Shown here: piece by piece, positions 62,598 to 64,000 of the stretch
How positions within the stretch are numbered: the stretch's first letter is position 1
How the letters are laid out: each line of letters begins with the position of its first letter
NCBI GenBank assembly: GCA_965215115.1
Contig: OZ244050.1
Coordinates: 3,534,001 to 3,598,000 of the forward strand
Length of the DNA: 64,000 nucleotides
Direction of reading: 5' to 3'
DNA from: CALDTK01 sp965215115
GTDB lineage: Bacteria; Bacteroidota; Bacteroidia; Chitinophagales; Saprospiraceae
Made by a program: the position numbers and the translations under genes
The notes under the pieces: model-generated
Seen by the model: only the letters and a program-made list of their open reading frames with translations
Told to the model about the DNA's origin: nothing
The model's database searches: none

Positions 62598-62662
62598 GGC
62601 TTTCGCCAAAACACGACAGCCCGACACTCACAGTGGAGCATCGGGCTGTTTTGGCGAAAGCC
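62598..62662. terminator. composite terminator built from two hairpin elements
   Basis: A central stem ACAGCCCGA/TCGGGCTGT (62616-62624 with 62641-62649) is flanked by GGCTTTCGCCAAAA (62598-62611) and TTTTGGCGAAAGCC (62649-62662), which are perfect complements. The TTTT of each element gives a U tract on its own strand. It lies 15 bases after the peroxiredoxin stop. Confidence 0.85.
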
Positions 62663-62676
62663 GGATCCTAAAATGC

Positions 62677-63309
62677 CTACGCGGCCGGCTGCGGCGTCGT
62701 GCGCAGGTACGGCTTCACGGTAGTGTAACCGGGGAAACGCTCGGCGGCCTGCTCGTCGCTGACGCTCGGGGAGATGATGCAGTCGTCGCCATCCTCCCAG
62801 TCGGCCGGGGTAGCGAGGGCGTGCTTGGCGGTGAGCTGCAGAGAGTCGATCACGCGGATGATCTCCTGGAAGTTGCGGCCCGTGCTCGGGGGGTAGGTGA
62901 GGGTGAGCTTGACCTTCTTGTCGGGTCCGATGACGAACACCGAGCGCACCGTGGCCTTGTCGCTCACGTTCGGGTGGATCATGTCGTAGAGTTCGGACAC
63001 CTTGCGGTCGTCATCCGAGATGATCGGGAAGTCGACCGCCGAGCCTTGCGTCTCCTCGATGTCGGCGAGCCACTCCTCGTGCTTGCCGAGCGGGTCGACG
63101 CTCAGGGCGATGACCTTGACGTTGCGGCGCTTGAACTGGTTGGAGAGGCTGGCCGTGCGACCGAGCTCCGTCGTGCAGACGGGCGTAAAGTCGGCGGGGT
63201 GGGAGAAGAGCAGGCCCCAGCTGTCGCCGAGCCAGTCGTGGAAATGAATTTCGCCCTGGGTGGTGCTGGCGGTGAAGTCGGGGGCGGTGTCGTTGAGTCG
63301 TAAGGACAT
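62677..63309 (-). CDS. 1-Cys peroxiredoxin (Prx6 type)
   Basis: 210 residues from ATG 63309. The peroxidatic Cys is in FTPVCTTELGR (near residue 45), followed by VDPLGKHEEWLADIE and the Prx6 C-terminal domain (YPPSTGRNFQEIIRVIDSLQ, GYTTVKPYLR). It reduces hydrogen peroxide and alkyl hydroperoxides in the cytosol; the family resolves its sulfenic acid with an outside thiol. Single gene with composite terminator. Confidence 0.94.
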   Translation of the reverse strand: MSLRLNDTAPDFTASTTQGEIHFHDWLGDSWGLLFSHPADFTPVCTTELGRTASLSNQFKRRNVKVIALSVDPLGKHEEWLADIEETQGSAVDFPIISDDDRKVSELYDMIHPNVSDKATVRSVFVIGPDKKVKLTLTYPPSTGRNFQEIIRVIDSLQLTAKHALATPADWEDGDDCIISPSVSDEQAAERFPGYTTVKPYLRTTPQPAA

Positions 63310-63427
63310 AAGTAAGTGTTGAGGTGTTGAGGGAGGAATTGTTGAAGGCGCTGCCGCGGGGGACGTGTGCACTAGGCGTGCCGCGCAGTTCAATAGCGAT
63401 TAGGACGGCGTGAGGGACTCGCAGAGC

Positions 63428-64000
63428 TTAGAGAAGTTGCGGTCGCCTGATCGCCTGGTGCGGTCGGTTCGGGAGCCAGGCCTCGAGGGCGGCGCCGATC
63501 TGGGCGGTTTCGGTGAGGAACCCGTCGTGCCCGTAGAAGCTGTCGAAGACCTGCCATTGCGCACCGGGGATGAGTTGGGCCAGGAGTTCTTGTTCGCGGG
63601 GTGGGAAGAGCAGATCGCTCGCGATGGACATGACGAGGGTCTCGGCCGTGACGCGGGCGAGGGCCGCTTCGATGCCCCCGCGGTGGCGACCGACCTGGTG
63701 CGCGTCCATCGCCTTGCCGAGCGTGAGGTACGACCAGGCGTTGAAGCGCTTGCGGAGCTTCTGCCCCTGGTAGCGCTGGTAGGAGTCGGCTAGGTAGCCG
63801 CCGATCTTCTCGGTGTTGCCGTCGCGCTGGGTCTGGTCGTAGGCGTCGTAGTGGCGGTAGCTCAGGATGGCCATCGCGCGCGCGGCCTCGAGGCCCTTGC
63901 CGCCGCCGGTCGGCGTACCGTCGTAAAGGGTCGCGTCGGCCTCGATGGCCATGCGCTGCGCGGCGTTGAAGGCGATGCCCCAGGGGGAGTGCGCGGCGTT
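63428..64000 (-). CDS. metX: homoserine O-acetyltransferase MetX (5' end cut by window)
   Basis: The last 190 residues of an alpha/beta-hydrolase; the frame is open to the window edge and reads HSPWGIAFNAAQRMAIEAD there, typical of MetX. AARAMAILSYRHYDAY follows, then the catalytic Asp (IASDLLFPP) and His (YGHDGFL). The enzyme acetylates L-homoserine with acetyl-CoA in methionine synthesis. The catalytic Ser lies outside the window. A succinyl-transferase specificity cannot be excluded. Confidence 0.88.
   Translation of the reverse strand, partial: NAAHSPWGIAFNAAQRMAIEADATLYDGTPTGGGKGLEAARAMAILSYRHYDAYDQTQRDGNTEKIGGYLADSYQRYQGQKLRKRFNAWSYLTLGKAMDAHQVGRHRGGIEAALARVTAETLVMSIASDLLFPPREQELLAQLIPGAQWQVFDSFYGHDGFLTETAQIGAALEAWLPNRPHQAIRRPQLL

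Overview
This window is about two-thirds G+C and comes from a Bacteroidota chromosome. The evidence is a type IX secretion cargo with a gliding-motility-type C-terminal domain at the left edge, a second cargo with an ordinary sorting tail near the right edge, a GWxTD protein, a fused E1 alpha/beta dehydrogenase, TAnnTTTG-type -7 promoter elements, and few visible Shine-Dalgarno sites. The high G+C and PKD/CHU_C architecture suggest a Saprospiria/Lewinella-like or Rhodothermia-like lineage; this is inference.

Layout. 1-8.7 kb: secreted adhesin-like protein, L19, M1 peptidase, metallophosphoesterase, lipoprotein, DUF1573 protein and fused 2-oxoacid dehydrogenase E1. 8.7-11 kb: a decayed IS4-family element and an AT-richer outer-membrane protein gene. 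11-16.8 kb: GWxTD pair, penicillin-acylase-family hydrolase and dolichol-phosphate-mannose-synthase-like glycosyltransferase. 17.5-33.4 kb: a complete Bacteroidota-order dcw cluster (mraZ, rsmH, ftsL, ftsI, murE, mraY, murD, ftsW, murG, murC, ftsQ, ftsA, ftsZ), preceded by a five-box MraZ operator and bracketed by two copies of a G-rich minisatellite. 33.6-38.6 kb: typA, a hybrid-free histidine kinase/response regulator pair and an MtfA-like protein with a degraded active site. 38.7-44 kb: tRNA-Phe, an acyltransferase, glycogen branching enzyme plus a small CBM48 protein, and a cytochrome P450. 44-53.7 kb: DnaE-type polymerase, TPR histidine kinase, PA0069-type radical SAM protein, membrane protein and DNA polymerase IV. 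54-64 kb: lipoprotein, DEAD-box helicase, membrane protein, STAND-like ATPase behind a 15-bp repeat array, large T9SS cargo, 1-Cys peroxiredoxin and the 3' part of metX.

The most unusual signal is not a gene. About 44 copies of a 14-nt element, TTTT followed by a 3-bp stem closed by C:G around a GNRA loop (main form TTTTGGCGAAAGCC), are scattered on both strands, inside and between genes, about one per 1.45 kb. The stem changes in a compensatory way (GGC/GCC, GCC/GGC, GAC/GTC, AGC/GCT) and the loop stays GNRA (GAAA, GGAA, GTAA). This implies selection on a hairpin rather than on a fixed word. Within conserved genes the element looks length-neutral, as uptake sequences are, and closely spaced copies are always arranged with their A/T tracts facing each other. 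I know of no described family with these properties.
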